Shown here: positions 44,131 to 52,227 of the stretch, piece after piece | How positions within the stretch are numbered: the first letter of the stretch is position 1 | Layout: each line of letters opens with the position of its first letter | Assembly: GCA_017551095.1 (NCBI GenBank) | Contig: JAFZMQ010000030.1 | Span: forward strand, 1 to 64,000 | DNA: 64,000 nucleotides | Source of the DNA: Clostridia bacterium | Lineage (GTDB): Bacteria > Bacillota > Clostridia > UBA1381 | Direction of reading: 5' to 3' | Translations under genes and position numbers: made by a program | Notes under the pieces: model-generated | Told to the model about the DNA's origin: nothing | The model's input: the letters and a program-made list of their open reading frames with translations, nothing else | Databases searched by the model: none

Positions 44131-45567
44131 TTATTTCTTTCTGTATCTGTCAAAGGAACGGGAATGTGCCGACGGGGTACGGCTTCTTGAATTCTGCACC
44201 ATATTCGTTCCGCCTTGGGATACAAGACGCTTTCTTCTTACTTTGCGTTTTCTGCTTCTCACCACATTCAGTCTTACCCAGATTGCCGCAATAATAAGTA
44301 CAATCAAAAGTACAATCGGGTTAAAAATGAAGTGGAACAAGGACGCCGTTATATGCAGGAAAAAGTCCCGCTTTACCTCATTTGCAGCAACAACATTTGC
44401 GGTTTTTACGGTGTTTCCGTTATAGGAATATGTTATAGTTCCGAAATAATCGCCTGTATGAATGGGAGCTTTAAGCTCCTGAATGATATTAACCTCGCTG
44501 GTTATTAAATCGGCATCTGCCGTGTTTTTTAATGTAATATAAACATCGTCCTCAACGGTAATTGCAACACGGGTGGAGTCCTTTGCCTCGCTTACCTTTG
44601 AGTCGTAAACTATATCGCCCTTTTTGGCAAGTAATACCGATTTATAGTTTTCAAAAATGTAGTTAAGCATTTTTGTTGTGTCTACAAAAGAATATGCACC
44701 GTCTTTTGCATCGGTATTCTCGCAGCCCATAACAACGCTGATTATATAAAGACCGTTCTTTTCCGCAGCAGCGACAAGGCAATAACCTGCGTCGGTGCTG
44801 TTTCCCGACTTCACGCCGATAGCACCCGAATAGATATGATACGGGTATTTATATCTGCTGACCAGGTGATTTGTGCTCAAAATGGTTTGCGGACCGTGCG
44901 GCGTCTGCATATCATATTTTTGAGTTTTAACAATATTTCTGAACTCAGAGTTCTGCATAGCATGTCTTGCAAGAGTTGCTAAGTCTGCGGCAGACATATA
45001 ATGATTTGAGTCTTGCCAACCTGTCGGGTTTGCAAAATGTGTGTTTGTAAGTCCTAATTCCTCCGCCTTTTTATTCATTTCATCAACAAAAGCGTCTATC
45101 GTTCCCGAAACGCCTATGGCAATCGTGTTTGCCGCGTCATTATCGGAGTTTAATAAAATAGCATAAAGAAGCTGCTCTAAGGTGTAGTGTTCGCCGACCT
45201 TTACACCGAGCTGAGGCTGGTCATATCTGACATTTTGCAGTGCCTCCGCCGTTACGGTAAAGGAATCGCCCAAGGACGCCTTTTCAAGTGCAATTAAAGC
45301 GGTCATTATATTTGATGTTCCGGCAGGATAGAGCTTTTTATCCGACTCCATAGCATATATGCTATCTCCTGAATTTGCATCAATAACAATAGCCGCATCG
45401 GCACGGGGCTTTGGGAAAGTAGCTTTTGATTTAGTGGTTTCGGTTGTTTCTACCGTTTCTGTTTTTTTCGCATCATCAGCAGCAGACTCGGAGGTTTTTT
45501 CGGCAAAAACCGGCGAAACGCAAAGCAAGATTGTAATAGCAAGGAATAGGGATGACAGTTTTTTCAT
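44131..45567 (-). CDS. DacF-like D,D-carboxypeptidase homologue with replaced catalytic residues
   Basis: 478 residues. Signal peptide, a Thr/Glu-rich linker, S11 peptidase fold (about 50-320), a C-terminal beta domain, a membrane helix (about 418-440) and an Arg/Ser-rich tail. The SxxK motif, normally S-T-T-K in this context, reads PAGTSNIMTALIALEKA: Gly 83 replaces the nucleophile and Asn 86 the lysine. The SxN motif (SDN, 141-143) and KTG motif (KSG, 253-255) are kept. The DNA clearly reads GGA and AAT at those codons. It should bind but not hydrolyse peptidoglycan stems. ATG 45567 follows AAAGGGT. Confidence 0.88.
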   Translation of the reverse strand: MKKLSSLFLAITILLCVSPVFAEKTSESAADDAKKTETVETTETTKSKATFPKPRADAAIVIDANSGDSIYAMESDKKLYPAGTSNIMTALIALEKASLGDSFTVTAEALQNVRYDQPQLGVKVGEHYTLEQLLYAILLNSDNDAANTIAIGVSGTIDAFVDEMNKKAEELGLTNTHFANPTGWQDSNHYMSAADLATLARHAMQNSEFRNIVKTQKYDMQTPHGPQTILSTNHLVSRYKYPYHIYSGAIGVKSGNSTDAGYCLVAAAEKNGLYIISVVMGCENTDAKDGAYSFVDTTKMLNYIFENYKSVLLAKKGDIVYDSKVSEAKDSTRVAITVEDDVYITLKNTADADLITSEVNIIQELKAPIHTGDYFGTITYSYNGNTVKTANVVAANEVKRDFFLHITASLFHFIFNPIVLLIVLIIAAIWVRLNVVRSRKRKVRRKRLVSQGGTNMVQNSRSRTPSAHSRSFDRYRKK

Positions 45568-45778
45568 AAAATAATACCCTTTCTCAACATTACCGATTAT
45601 TTCGGTATAAAAATCCGCATAAATATAATTAGCTTTCAAAATCTGTTGACATAATTCGATATAATTATATATAAATCTTAAAAAAAATGCAATAAATTTG
45701 ATAAATTTTGTCAAAAAAGTGTAGAAAAAATATTTTTTTATGATATACTAATTATAAAATGGTTTAGGGTGTATGCAA

Positions 45779-46135
45779 ATGAAAATATTAAAAAGATATT
45801 ACATATTTATATTTGTTTTCGCTTTAATTTTGGGACTTGTAATAAGGGATATAAACACATCAAAGTTTGCCGTGGTAAAAAGCTCTAAGGCATACGCTCC
45901 AACGGAAGTAAAAACCGAAATTGCAGAAGATGAAACAGGCGATAAAATAAACATAAATACTGCATCAAAACGGCTTTTAATTACCTTAGACGGCATAGGC
46001 GAAAAGATGGCGGAGCGTATTATCGAATACCGGACCGAAAACGGCGGATTTGAAACAATACAGGACATTATGAAGGTGAGCGGAATAGGCTACGATACTT
46101 TTTTGAAATTGGAGCCGTACATAACAGTAGAATAA
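45779..46135 (+). CDS. ComEA-like helix-hairpin-helix protein
   Basis: 118 residues. An N-terminal anchor (YIFIFVFALILGLVI), a short linker, then KININTASKRLLITLDGIGEKMAERIIEYR and FETIQDIMKVSGIGYDTFLKL, the paired HhH motif of ComEA that binds double-stranded DNA at the cell surface during uptake. The SLBB domain found in longer ComEA proteins is absent. ATG 45779 (nine bases after AGGG) is preferred to ATG 45773. Together with the ComM-like gene at the window start it hints at transformation capacity. Confidence 0.85.
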   Translation: MKILKRYYIFIFVFALILGLVIRDINTSKFAVVKSSKAYAPTEVKTEIAEDETGDKININTASKRLLITLDGIGEKMAERIIEYRTENGGFETIQDIMKVSGIGYDTFLKLEPYITVE

Positions 46136-46242
46136 AAGTCTGAATAAAATTGCCCATCTCACCGCTTTTTGAAAGGGGCGGTACCACTTGTACAGCACCA
46201 CTTTCTGCAAAGCGGCAATATGAACAATTTTCTTTCAGACTT
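46136..46242. repeat. 107-bp element with 17-18 bp terminal inverted repeats
   Basis: AAGTCTGAATAAAATTG (46136-46152) faces CAATTTTCTTTCAGACTT (46225-46242). Inside, CCGCTTT pairs with AAAGCGG, GAAAG with CTTTC, and GTAC with GTAC, so the whole element can fold as one long interrupted stem. It begins at the base after the ComEA-like stop and ends 39 bases before the response regulator. It is either a MITE-like insertion or a structured leader. Confidence 0.7.
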
Positions 46243-46281
46243 GGGTTTTGTGCATTTGGCACGGAAAGGGTGATTATAATT

Positions 46282-46962
46282 ATGAAAATTTTAGTTGTAG
46301 ATGACGAAAAGCTTATTGTTAAAGGACTTAAATATAATTTGGAACAAGAGGGTTATCAGGTTGTCTGTGCATATGACGGCGACGAGGCAATAAAAATGGC
46401 AGGGGACAGCAGTATCGACCTTATTCTGCTTGATGTTATGCTGCCTAAAACGGACGGGCTTACGGTGTGCCGGACTATAAGGACCTTTTCAGACATTCCG
46501 ATTATTATGCTTACGGCACGGAGCGAGGATATAGATAAAATTTTAGGACTTGAATACGGAGCTGACGATTATATCACAAAACCCTTTAATGTGCGTGAAG
46601 TAACATCAAGGATTAAAGCGATTTTAAGGCGTGTCAATCCCACATCGGCAAGAAGCCGTGATGTATTGGTTTCAGGTGATATAAAGCTTGACTACAATTT
46701 AAGACGCGTAACGGTAAAGGACAAGGTAATCGAGCTTACGGGAAAAGAATTTGACCTTTTGGATTTATTCCTGAAAAATCCGGGAAAGGTTTATACAAGA
46801 GAGGGACTTTTGGACATAGCCTGGGGTGTGGAATACCCGGGTGATGAACGCACGGTTGATGTACATATCCGCCGTTTGCGTGAGAAAATAGAGGAAAATC
46901 CCGCAGAACCATCATACATTATGACAAAATGGGGTGTTGGCTATTACTACAAAAAAGATTAA
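46282..46962 (+). CDS. OmpR/PhoB-family response regulator
   Basis: 226 residues. The receiver domain has acidic pocket DD7-8, phospho-acceptor Asp 51 in LILLDVMLPKTDG, and Lys in TKPFN; the C-terminal winged helix is VIELTGKEFDLLDLFLKNPGKVYTRE through DERTVDVHIRRLREKIEEN. ATG 46282 follows GGAAAGGGTG; an open frame upstream runs through the inverted-repeat element and is not supported. It is paired with the histidine kinase that overlaps its end. Sequence style is close to the WalR/PhoP group, but the regulon is unknown. Confidence 0.94.
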   Translation: MKILVVDDEKLIVKGLKYNLEQEGYQVVCAYDGDEAIKMAGDSSIDLILLDVMLPKTDGLTVCRTIRTFSDIPIIMLTARSEDIDKILGLEYGADDYITKPFNVREVTSRIKAILRRVNPTSARSRDVLVSGDIKLDYNLRRVTVKDKVIELTGKEFDLLDLFLKNPGKVYTREGLLDIAWGVEYPGDERTVDVHIRRLREKIEENPAEPSYIMTKWGVGYYYKKD

Positions 46963-48382
46963 GGAGTTTTTCCGCTCGATACGCTTTTCAATGATGGCAA
47001 CATATGTGGGAGTTATTTTAATTGCCATTACTCTTTTAAGCGTGTATATTTTAGGTATTCTTGCCGATAGCTTTTACAGTACCGAAAAGGTAAAGCTTTT
47101 TGCAAAGGCTAACATTATTTCGGGACTTATAACCGATACCGATAATATAACCGACGAAACACGCGAAAGTATCGGAAAAACCCTTTACGGCAGTAATATA
47201 CGCTGTATTGTGACAGGCAAAGATTTACGGGCACTGTTTGATTCCAACAACGATTCCGATATAGTGGGGAAAATTGTTATCCGTGAAGCAATAAATAAGT
47301 GTATGGCAAAGGGCGAGGAAACCTATGTAATAGGCGAAGGCATAAATGAGGTAAAAATGCTCTCGGTTGCCGTACCGCTTATGACGGGAACGCGTGTTTT
47401 GGGTGCTGTTTATCTTGCGGAATCAATATCAGGTGCCGATACGGCGGTTAACGATATACGCAGAAATCTTATCATTTTTGCGATAATTACGAGCATTTTG
47501 GTAGCAATGCTGAGTTTAGTGCTGTCCCTTATGACAACAGCACCGATTGATAACTTTATTGCCGTTTCAAAAGAAATTTCCAAAGGAAATTTCAGCGTAA
47601 GGGCAAAGGAAAAGGGTGCAAGTGAGCTTATTGAAATGGCGACGGCACTTAACTATATGTCGCAAGAGCTTGAAGATTTTGAACAAAACCGTAAAAAGTT
47701 TGTATCTGATGTTTCGCACGAGCTTAAAACACCACTTGCGACTATTAAACTGTTATGTGACAGTATTGTGACGACAGACAATCCTGATACCGATATGGTT
47801 AAGGAATTCCTGGGTGATTTGAGTAATGAAGTAGACCGACTTACACGCTTGGTTGAAAGACTTTTGACACTTACAAAAATGGACGCAAACCAAAAGGTGA
47901 AAAATGCGACGCCTGTGGACTTTACCGTTATGCTGAAAGCAATAATACGCAATCTTACGCCCAATGCACAGAGCAAAAACATTATGCTCTATGACGATTT
48001 TGGCGACATCACATTAGAGCCTGTAATGCTTGATTATGACAAAATCTGGGAAGCAATATACAATGTGACCGATAACGCCATCAAATATACGCCGGAGGGC
48101 GGATTTGTGCGTATGGGGCTGGGCATAAAGAATCAGATGGTTGTTGTAACGGTAGAAGATAACGGACAGGGAATCCCCGACTCCGAAAAGGAACGCATTT
48201 TCGATAGATTTTACCGCCTTGATGATTCAAGGGCGAGAGAAACAGGCGGAACAGGTCTGGGACTTGCAATCGCAAAGGAAGCGGTGCAGTTGCACGGCGG
48301 AGAAATATCGGTAAAGGATTCTGAAAACGGCGGAAGTATTTTCACAATAACGATTCCTTATATAAGAGAAACTGCCGTATAA
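46934..48382 (+). CDS. HAMP-containing sensor histidine kinase
   Basis: Up to 482 residues. TM1 (about 20-40), an extracellular sensor of about 120 residues, TM2 (about 170-195), HAMP, HisKA with SHELKTPLATIKLL (phospho-accepting His), and HATPase boxes N (NVTDNAIKYTPEGG), G1 (VEDNGQGIPD) and G2 (TGGTGLGLAIAK). GTG 46934 overlaps the regulator by 29 bases; ATG 46991 is an alternative but would cut the FFRSIRF segment conserved ahead of TM1. It phosphorylates the adjacent regulator. No cytoplasmic PAS domain, unlike WalK. Confidence 0.92.
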   Translation: MLAITTKKIKEFFRSIRFSMMATYVGVILIAITLLSVYILGILADSFYSTEKVKLFAKANIISGLITDTDNITDETRESIGKTLYGSNIRCIVTGKDLRALFDSNNDSDIVGKIVIREAINKCMAKGEETYVIGEGINEVKMLSVAVPLMTGTRVLGAVYLAESISGADTAVNDIRRNLIIFAIITSILVAMLSLVLSLMTTAPIDNFIAVSKEISKGNFSVRAKEKGASELIEMATALNYMSQELEDFEQNRKKFVSDVSHELKTPLATIKLLCDSIVTTDNPDTDMVKEFLGDLSNEVDRLTRLVERLLTLTKMDANQKVKNATPVDFTVMLKAIIRNLTPNAQSKNIMLYDDFGDITLEPVMLDYDKIWEAIYNVTDNAIKYTPEGGFVRMGLGIKNQMVVVTVEDNGQGIPDSEKERIFDRFYRLDDSRARETGGTGLGLAIAKEAVQLHGGEISVKDSENGGSIFTITIPYIRETAV

Positions 48383-48404
48383 CATACTGTTAGTGAGGTA
48401 TGAT

Positions 48405-49280
48405 ATGTTAAGGACAAAAAAAATAGTGATTTTAATAACAGTCTTTGTTCTTGCCGGAGTTGCAGTATTCACAATCGCAAACAAGAATAAAGGGAGAGGT
48501 AAAACGGATGTGACTTTGTATTTGTTGAGTTCAGATAAAAGCACCGTTTCAGAGTGCAGTAAGGCATTTTCCGAAAATACCGACGAGAAGCTTTACAGAG
48601 CGGTTGCCGAAAGCCTTATAAAAGCCCCGAACAGCAAAAAATATGCCGCTGTTGCGGACAAGAATACAGAGATTAGGAATATAGAAAATGACAACGGTAA
48701 TCTGACTATTGATTTTTCGGCAGAGTATGCCGATGCGGAGTTGATTTCCACATATGCGGTTATCAAAACCCTTTCGCAGCTTACGGGCGTAAATGCCGTT
48801 ATGGTTACCGTAAACGGACGCGATGTTTTGGGACTTGGATATGTAACAGGCGATGAAATCAACCTTGAATCTGATGACGATTGTGCAACAACGGTTCTTC
48901 TTTATTTTATAGATGAAGATAAGGAAAAATTAGTTCCCGAATACAGAAAAATCAATGTTTTGGATACGCAGCCGATAGAACAGTATATTCTAAATGAATT
49001 GATACGAGGTCCGAAGGTAAACGGACATATCAGGCTTTTGCCGAAAAATACCGATATTGTTTCGGTAGAGACAACAGACGGTACATGCTATGTGAACTTT
49101 AAAAAGAGCCTTGCGTCAAAAGAGAATCAGGAACTTATGATATACTCAATAGTAAATTCCCTTACCGAGCGTGGCGATGTGAATTGTGTTCAGTTTTTGA
49201 TAGACGGCAAAAAAAGCGATAATGCGGGTACGCCTGATATAAGTGTACCGCTTTACCGCAATGAAAGTCTTATAAAGTAA
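48405..49280 (+). CDS. membrane-anchored protein with two GerMN domains
   Basis: 291 residues. N-terminal anchor (IVILITVFVLAGVAVFTIA), then two GerMN modules (about 40-155 and 165-280), each with the strand pattern seen in LTIDFSAEYADAE and CYVNFKKSLASKE. GerMN occurs in the spore protein GerM and in sensor-linked lipoproteins such as LpqB. Placement directly after a histidine kinase suggests it modulates the kinase or cell-wall assembly. ATG 48405 is 5 bases after GAGGT. Confidence 0.85.
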   Translation: MLRTKKIVILITVFVLAGVAVFTIANKNKGRGKTDVTLYLLSSDKSTVSECSKAFSENTDEKLYRAVAESLIKAPNSKKYAAVADKNTEIRNIENDNGNLTIDFSAEYADAELISTYAVIKTLSQLTGVNAVMVTVNGRDVLGLGYVTGDEINLESDDDCATTVLLYFIDEDKEKLVPEYRKINVLDTQPIEQYILNELIRGPKVNGHIRLLPKNTDIVSVETTDGTCYVNFKKSLASKENQELMIYSIVNSLTERGDVNCVQFLIDGKKSDNAGTPDISVPLYRNESLIK

Positions 49281-49283
49281 CTG

Positions 49284-49859
49284 TTATATATTTTTGAATT
49301 TAAGGATATTTAAGTCCTTTCCGACATATCCTTCGATATAGTCGAGCATACTGTCAATATCGGAAAAAACGCTGTAAAGTTCACGGCATTCAGCCTTTAC
49401 GAAATTTTTATCAATAGCATTTTCCATAAGGCGTATCAGGTCATCAAAATAGCCGTTTACATTGAATACTGCCATTGCCTTTGTATGCCGTGACAGTTGT
49501 TTTAAGGTCAGCATTTCAAAGAATTCGTCAAATGTGCCTATGCCTCCCGGTGCCATAATGAAAGCGTCGGACTTTTCCTCCATGAGCTTTTTCCGTTCAC
49601 GCATAGTGCCGGTTTTTATCATTTCGTCACATTTGTCGTAGAGGATGCCGTCAACATTCAAAAAGCGTGGGACAATGCCGATAACCTTTCCGCCACCGGC
49701 GGTAACGCCACGGGCCACTCCGCCCATAACGCCGCATGCTCCTGCACCGTAAACCAAAGCATGAGACCTTTTAGCCATTTTTTTGCCGAGATTTTCAGCG
49801 GCTATTATAAAACTTTTATCTATATCGTTACTTGACGCACCGTATACACATATATTCAT
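49284..49859 (-). CDS. LOG-family (TIGR00730-type) phosphoribohydrolase
   Basis: 191 residues. VYGAGACGVMGGVARG and the active-site motif APGGIGTFDEFFEML (PGGxGTxxE), with TMRERKKLM supplying the Arg, identify the LOG family, which releases free bases from nucleoside monophosphates such as cytokinin-type or AMP. ATG 49859 is ten bases after AAAGGAG. It converges with the GerMN gene with only 3 bases between stops. Confidence 0.9.
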   Translation of the reverse strand: MNICVYGASSNDIDKSFIIAAENLGKKMAKRSHALVYGAGACGVMGGVARGVTAGGGKVIGIVPRFLNVDGILYDKCDEMIKTGTMRERKKLMEEKSDAFIMAPGGIGTFDEFFEMLTLKQLSRHTKAMAVFNVNGYFDDLIRLMENAIDKNFVKAECRELYSVFSDIDSMLDYIEGYVGKDLNILKFKNI

Positions 49860-49965
49860 ATTATGCAAACTCCTTTCAGGTACTATTAGTGTATGCAGTT
49901 ATTTTATAACAAATTAAACTAAATTTCAACTTTAAATAAAAAAAAGAAAAGAGGAATTTTTAAAT

Positions 49966-51435
49966 ATGCGTAAAGCAGGTATTCTAATGCACATTTCATG
50001 CCTTCCTTCAAATTACGGAATAGGCACAATAGGAGGAGAGGCTTTTAAATTTGTGGATTTTTTAAAAAAAACAGGTCAAAAGTATTGGCAAATACTGCCT
50101 CTTAATCCGACCGATTTCAATAATTCGCCCTATCAAAGCCCCAGCGTTTTCGCGGGGAATCCGCTTCTCATTGATATTGACGAGCTTAAAAAGGACGGAT
50201 TTTTGAAGGACTGGGATACCGACGGCATTTATTTCGGAAGCAATCCCGAGCAGGTGGATTTTGACGCCGTTAAGGGCTATAAAAAAGAGCTTTTGAAGAA
50301 GACATTAGGCAGTTTCCAAAAAAGCTATGAATATATGATGTTTGAAACGCAGAACAGCGGTTGGCTCAACGACTATTCGCTTTTTATGGCACTCAAAGAT
50401 TATTATGACGGAAAGCCTTGGTATGATTGGGACGAAGATATAAGAAAACACACAAAAAAGGCGATAGAAAAATACACAAATGAGCTTTGGGAAAGTATTG
50501 AGTATTACAGATTGGAACAGTTTTTGTTTTATACTCAATGGGCAAAACTCAAAAACTATGCAAATGAAAACGGCATAGAAATAATCGGCGATGTGCCTAT
50601 TTATGTTGCACTTGATTCGGCAGATGTCTGGGCAAATTCAAATCTGTTTCTGCTTGATGAGGATTATGTTCCAAAAGCGATTGCAGGTTGTCCGCCCGAT
50701 TTATTCTCAAAAGACGGGCAAAAATGGGGAAATCCGCTGTACGATTGGAAGACCATCAAAAAAACAGGGTATCTGTGGTGGATAAACCGTATAAAAGAAA
50801 CGAGAAAGCTTTATGATGTTGTGCGTCTTGACCATTTCAGAGGCTTTGAGGCGTATTATTCGATTCCCTATGATGCTGAAACTGCACGGGAGGGAAAATG
50901 GCAAAAAGGTCCGGGCAAAGAGTTTTTTGATGTAATAAAAAAGCATGTGCCTGACGCAAAAATAATTGCAGAGGATTTGGGATATTTAACACCCGAAGTG
51001 TATGAGCTGCTTGAAGACTGCGGTTTTCCGGGTATGAAAGTTTTGCAATTTGCCTTTGACCCGTACCGCGATAATCCGTATCTGCCGTATAATTATCCTA
51101 AAAACTGTGTGGCATACACGGGAACGCATGATAACGATACGCTTATAAATTGGTACCGGGCGGAGAATAATAAGCCGTTTATTCGTGACTATTTGAATGT
51201 AGCGGAGGATGAATGGGTACCTGCGGCTATGATACGCACAATTTTGGCAAGTCGTGCCGATACGGTAATAATACCTATTCAGGATTATTTAGGCTACGGA
51301 AGGCGTATGAATACGCCGGGAACGGTAGGACCGGAAAATTGGAGCTACCGCATAAGAGGCGATGCCCTTAATGATAATTTGGCGTATCATGTAGAGCATC
51401 TTACAAGACTTTATAAAAGAGATATTAAAGAATAA
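49966..51435 (+). CDS. malQ: 4-alpha-glucanotransferase (amylomaltase, GH77)
   Basis: 489 residues. YWQILPLNPTDFNNSPYQSPSVFAGNPLLIDI is the substrate-binding start; VVRLDHFRGFE carries the nucleophile Asp, IIAEDLGYL the acid/base Glu and YTGTHDNDT the transition-state Asp. It moves alpha-1,4-glucan segments between maltodextrins or glycogen breakdown products. No glycogen or maltose genes are adjacent. Ribosome-binding site GAGGA, single gene. Confidence 0.96.
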   Translation: MRKAGILMHISCLPSNYGIGTIGGEAFKFVDFLKKTGQKYWQILPLNPTDFNNSPYQSPSVFAGNPLLIDIDELKKDGFLKDWDTDGIYFGSNPEQVDFDAVKGYKKELLKKTLGSFQKSYEYMMFETQNSGWLNDYSLFMALKDYYDGKPWYDWDEDIRKHTKKAIEKYTNELWESIEYYRLEQFLFYTQWAKLKNYANENGIEIIGDVPIYVALDSADVWANSNLFLLDEDYVPKAIAGCPPDLFSKDGQKWGNPLYDWKTIKKTGYLWWINRIKETRKLYDVVRLDHFRGFEAYYSIPYDAETAREGKWQKGPGKEFFDVIKKHVPDAKIIAEDLGYLTPEVYELLEDCGFPGMKVLQFAFDPYRDNPYLPYNYPKNCVAYTGTHDNDTLINWYRAENNKPFIRDYLNVAEDEWVPAAMIRTILASRADTVIIPIQDYLGYGRRMNTPGTVGPENWSYRIRGDALNDNLAYHVEHLTRLYKRDIKE

Positions 51436-51439
51436 ATAA

Positions 51440-51487
51440 ATCCCCATGTACTGTGACCGAAGCGGAACGCAAGTGCATGGGGGATTT
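51440..51487 (+). terminator. terminator of malQ
   Basis: AATCCCCATGTACT pairs imperfectly with AGTGCATGGGGGATT across an 18-19 base loop and is followed by TTTTTG. Confidence 0.8.
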
Positions 51488-51499
51488 TTGTGGACATAT

Positions 51500-51631
51500 T
51501 TATTTAAAACTTTGCTCAAACTCTCTTGCCGCTTTTACAAGTTCGGGAGAAAAAAGCAAGGGAAAAACCTGCTCGGCAAGTTCGTTTAGCTTTTGTCTGT
51601 TTTTTTCCGTGTTTTCGTGAACATTCGTCAT
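51500..51631 (-). CDS. small hypothetical protein, 43 residues
   Basis: Short open frame with a good AGGAG ribosome-binding site eight bases before ATG 51631. The product is charged and probably helical (MTNVHENTEKNRQKLNEL ... VKAAREFEQSF), with no signal or membrane segment. It lies between malQ and spoIIID, downstream of spoIIID and its terminator on the same strand. Coding status rests on the ribosome-binding site and composition only. Confidence 0.5.
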   Translation of the reverse strand: MTNVHENTEKNRQKLNELAEQVFPLLFSPELVKAAREFEQSFK

Positions 51632-51774
51632 TTTTTACATCTCCTATCGCCTTTAATTACAATTTAACACACCAAAACATCTGTGTCAATACGAAATTAC
51701 ATTTTTTGCCAAAAATCGTTCGACTAAAAACAACAAAAAAACCGCTGATTTTATCGAAAAAAGGCGATTTTATA

Positions 51775-51804
51775 AAAAAACTGTCTGAATGCAGACAGTT
51801 TTTT
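51775..51804 (-). terminator. terminator of spoIIID
   Basis: Stem AACTGTCTG/CAGACAGTT with loop AATG and A/T tracts on both sides, 7 bases beyond the spoIIID stop. Confidence 0.88.
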
Positions 51805-51810
51805 AAATAG

Positions 51811-52071
51811 TTATTTAATTTTTGAAAGACGAAGATACTTTTCGCGTGTTGCCATACCTCCGCGTATGTGACGCTCTGCCTTGTTTTTGTCTAAAACGGC
51901 GTGTACCCTGACCGCCAGATGCGGATTCAAGTCGGAAAGCCTTTCAGTTATATCTTTATGTACGGTTGATTTTGATACATTATATTTTTTTGCTGCTTTT
52001 CTTACGGTAGTTTTGTTTTCCAGAATGTAGTTTGCGAGTTCCAAAACACGCTCCTCGATATAATCCTTCAT
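51811..52071 (-). CDS. spoIIID: sporulation transcription factor SpoIIID
   Basis: 86 residues starting MKDYIEERVLELANYILEN at ATG 52071 behind AGGGGG; the frame upstream is not supported. The helix-turn-helix is TVRKAAKKYNVSKSTVHKDITERL, and the basic C-terminal tail HIRGGMATREKYLRL provides the second DNA contact. SpoIIID acts in the mother cell after sigma-E to adjust early and late spore genes. Transcribed alone. Confidence 0.97.
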   Translation of the reverse strand: MKDYIEERVLELANYILENKTTVRKAAKKYNVSKSTVHKDITERLSDLNPHLAVRVHAVLDKNKAERHIRGGMATREKYLRLSKIK

Positions 52072-52227
52072 TATTATCCCCCTAAAATCAGCTATTGGTA
52101 CAATATATGAAGATTTTGGGGGAAATATGATATAACGGTATTTTTGCACAAAAACATTGACAATAAAAAGAATATAGATTAAAATGTGAGTATAATATGG
52201 AAAATAATTGGTATATGAGTGAAAGTT

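Noticed and set aside
46150-46281. N-terminal extension of the response regulator
   Set aside because: The extension runs through the inverted-repeat element, and MKILVVDDEK at 46282 is the standard start with its own ribosome-binding site.
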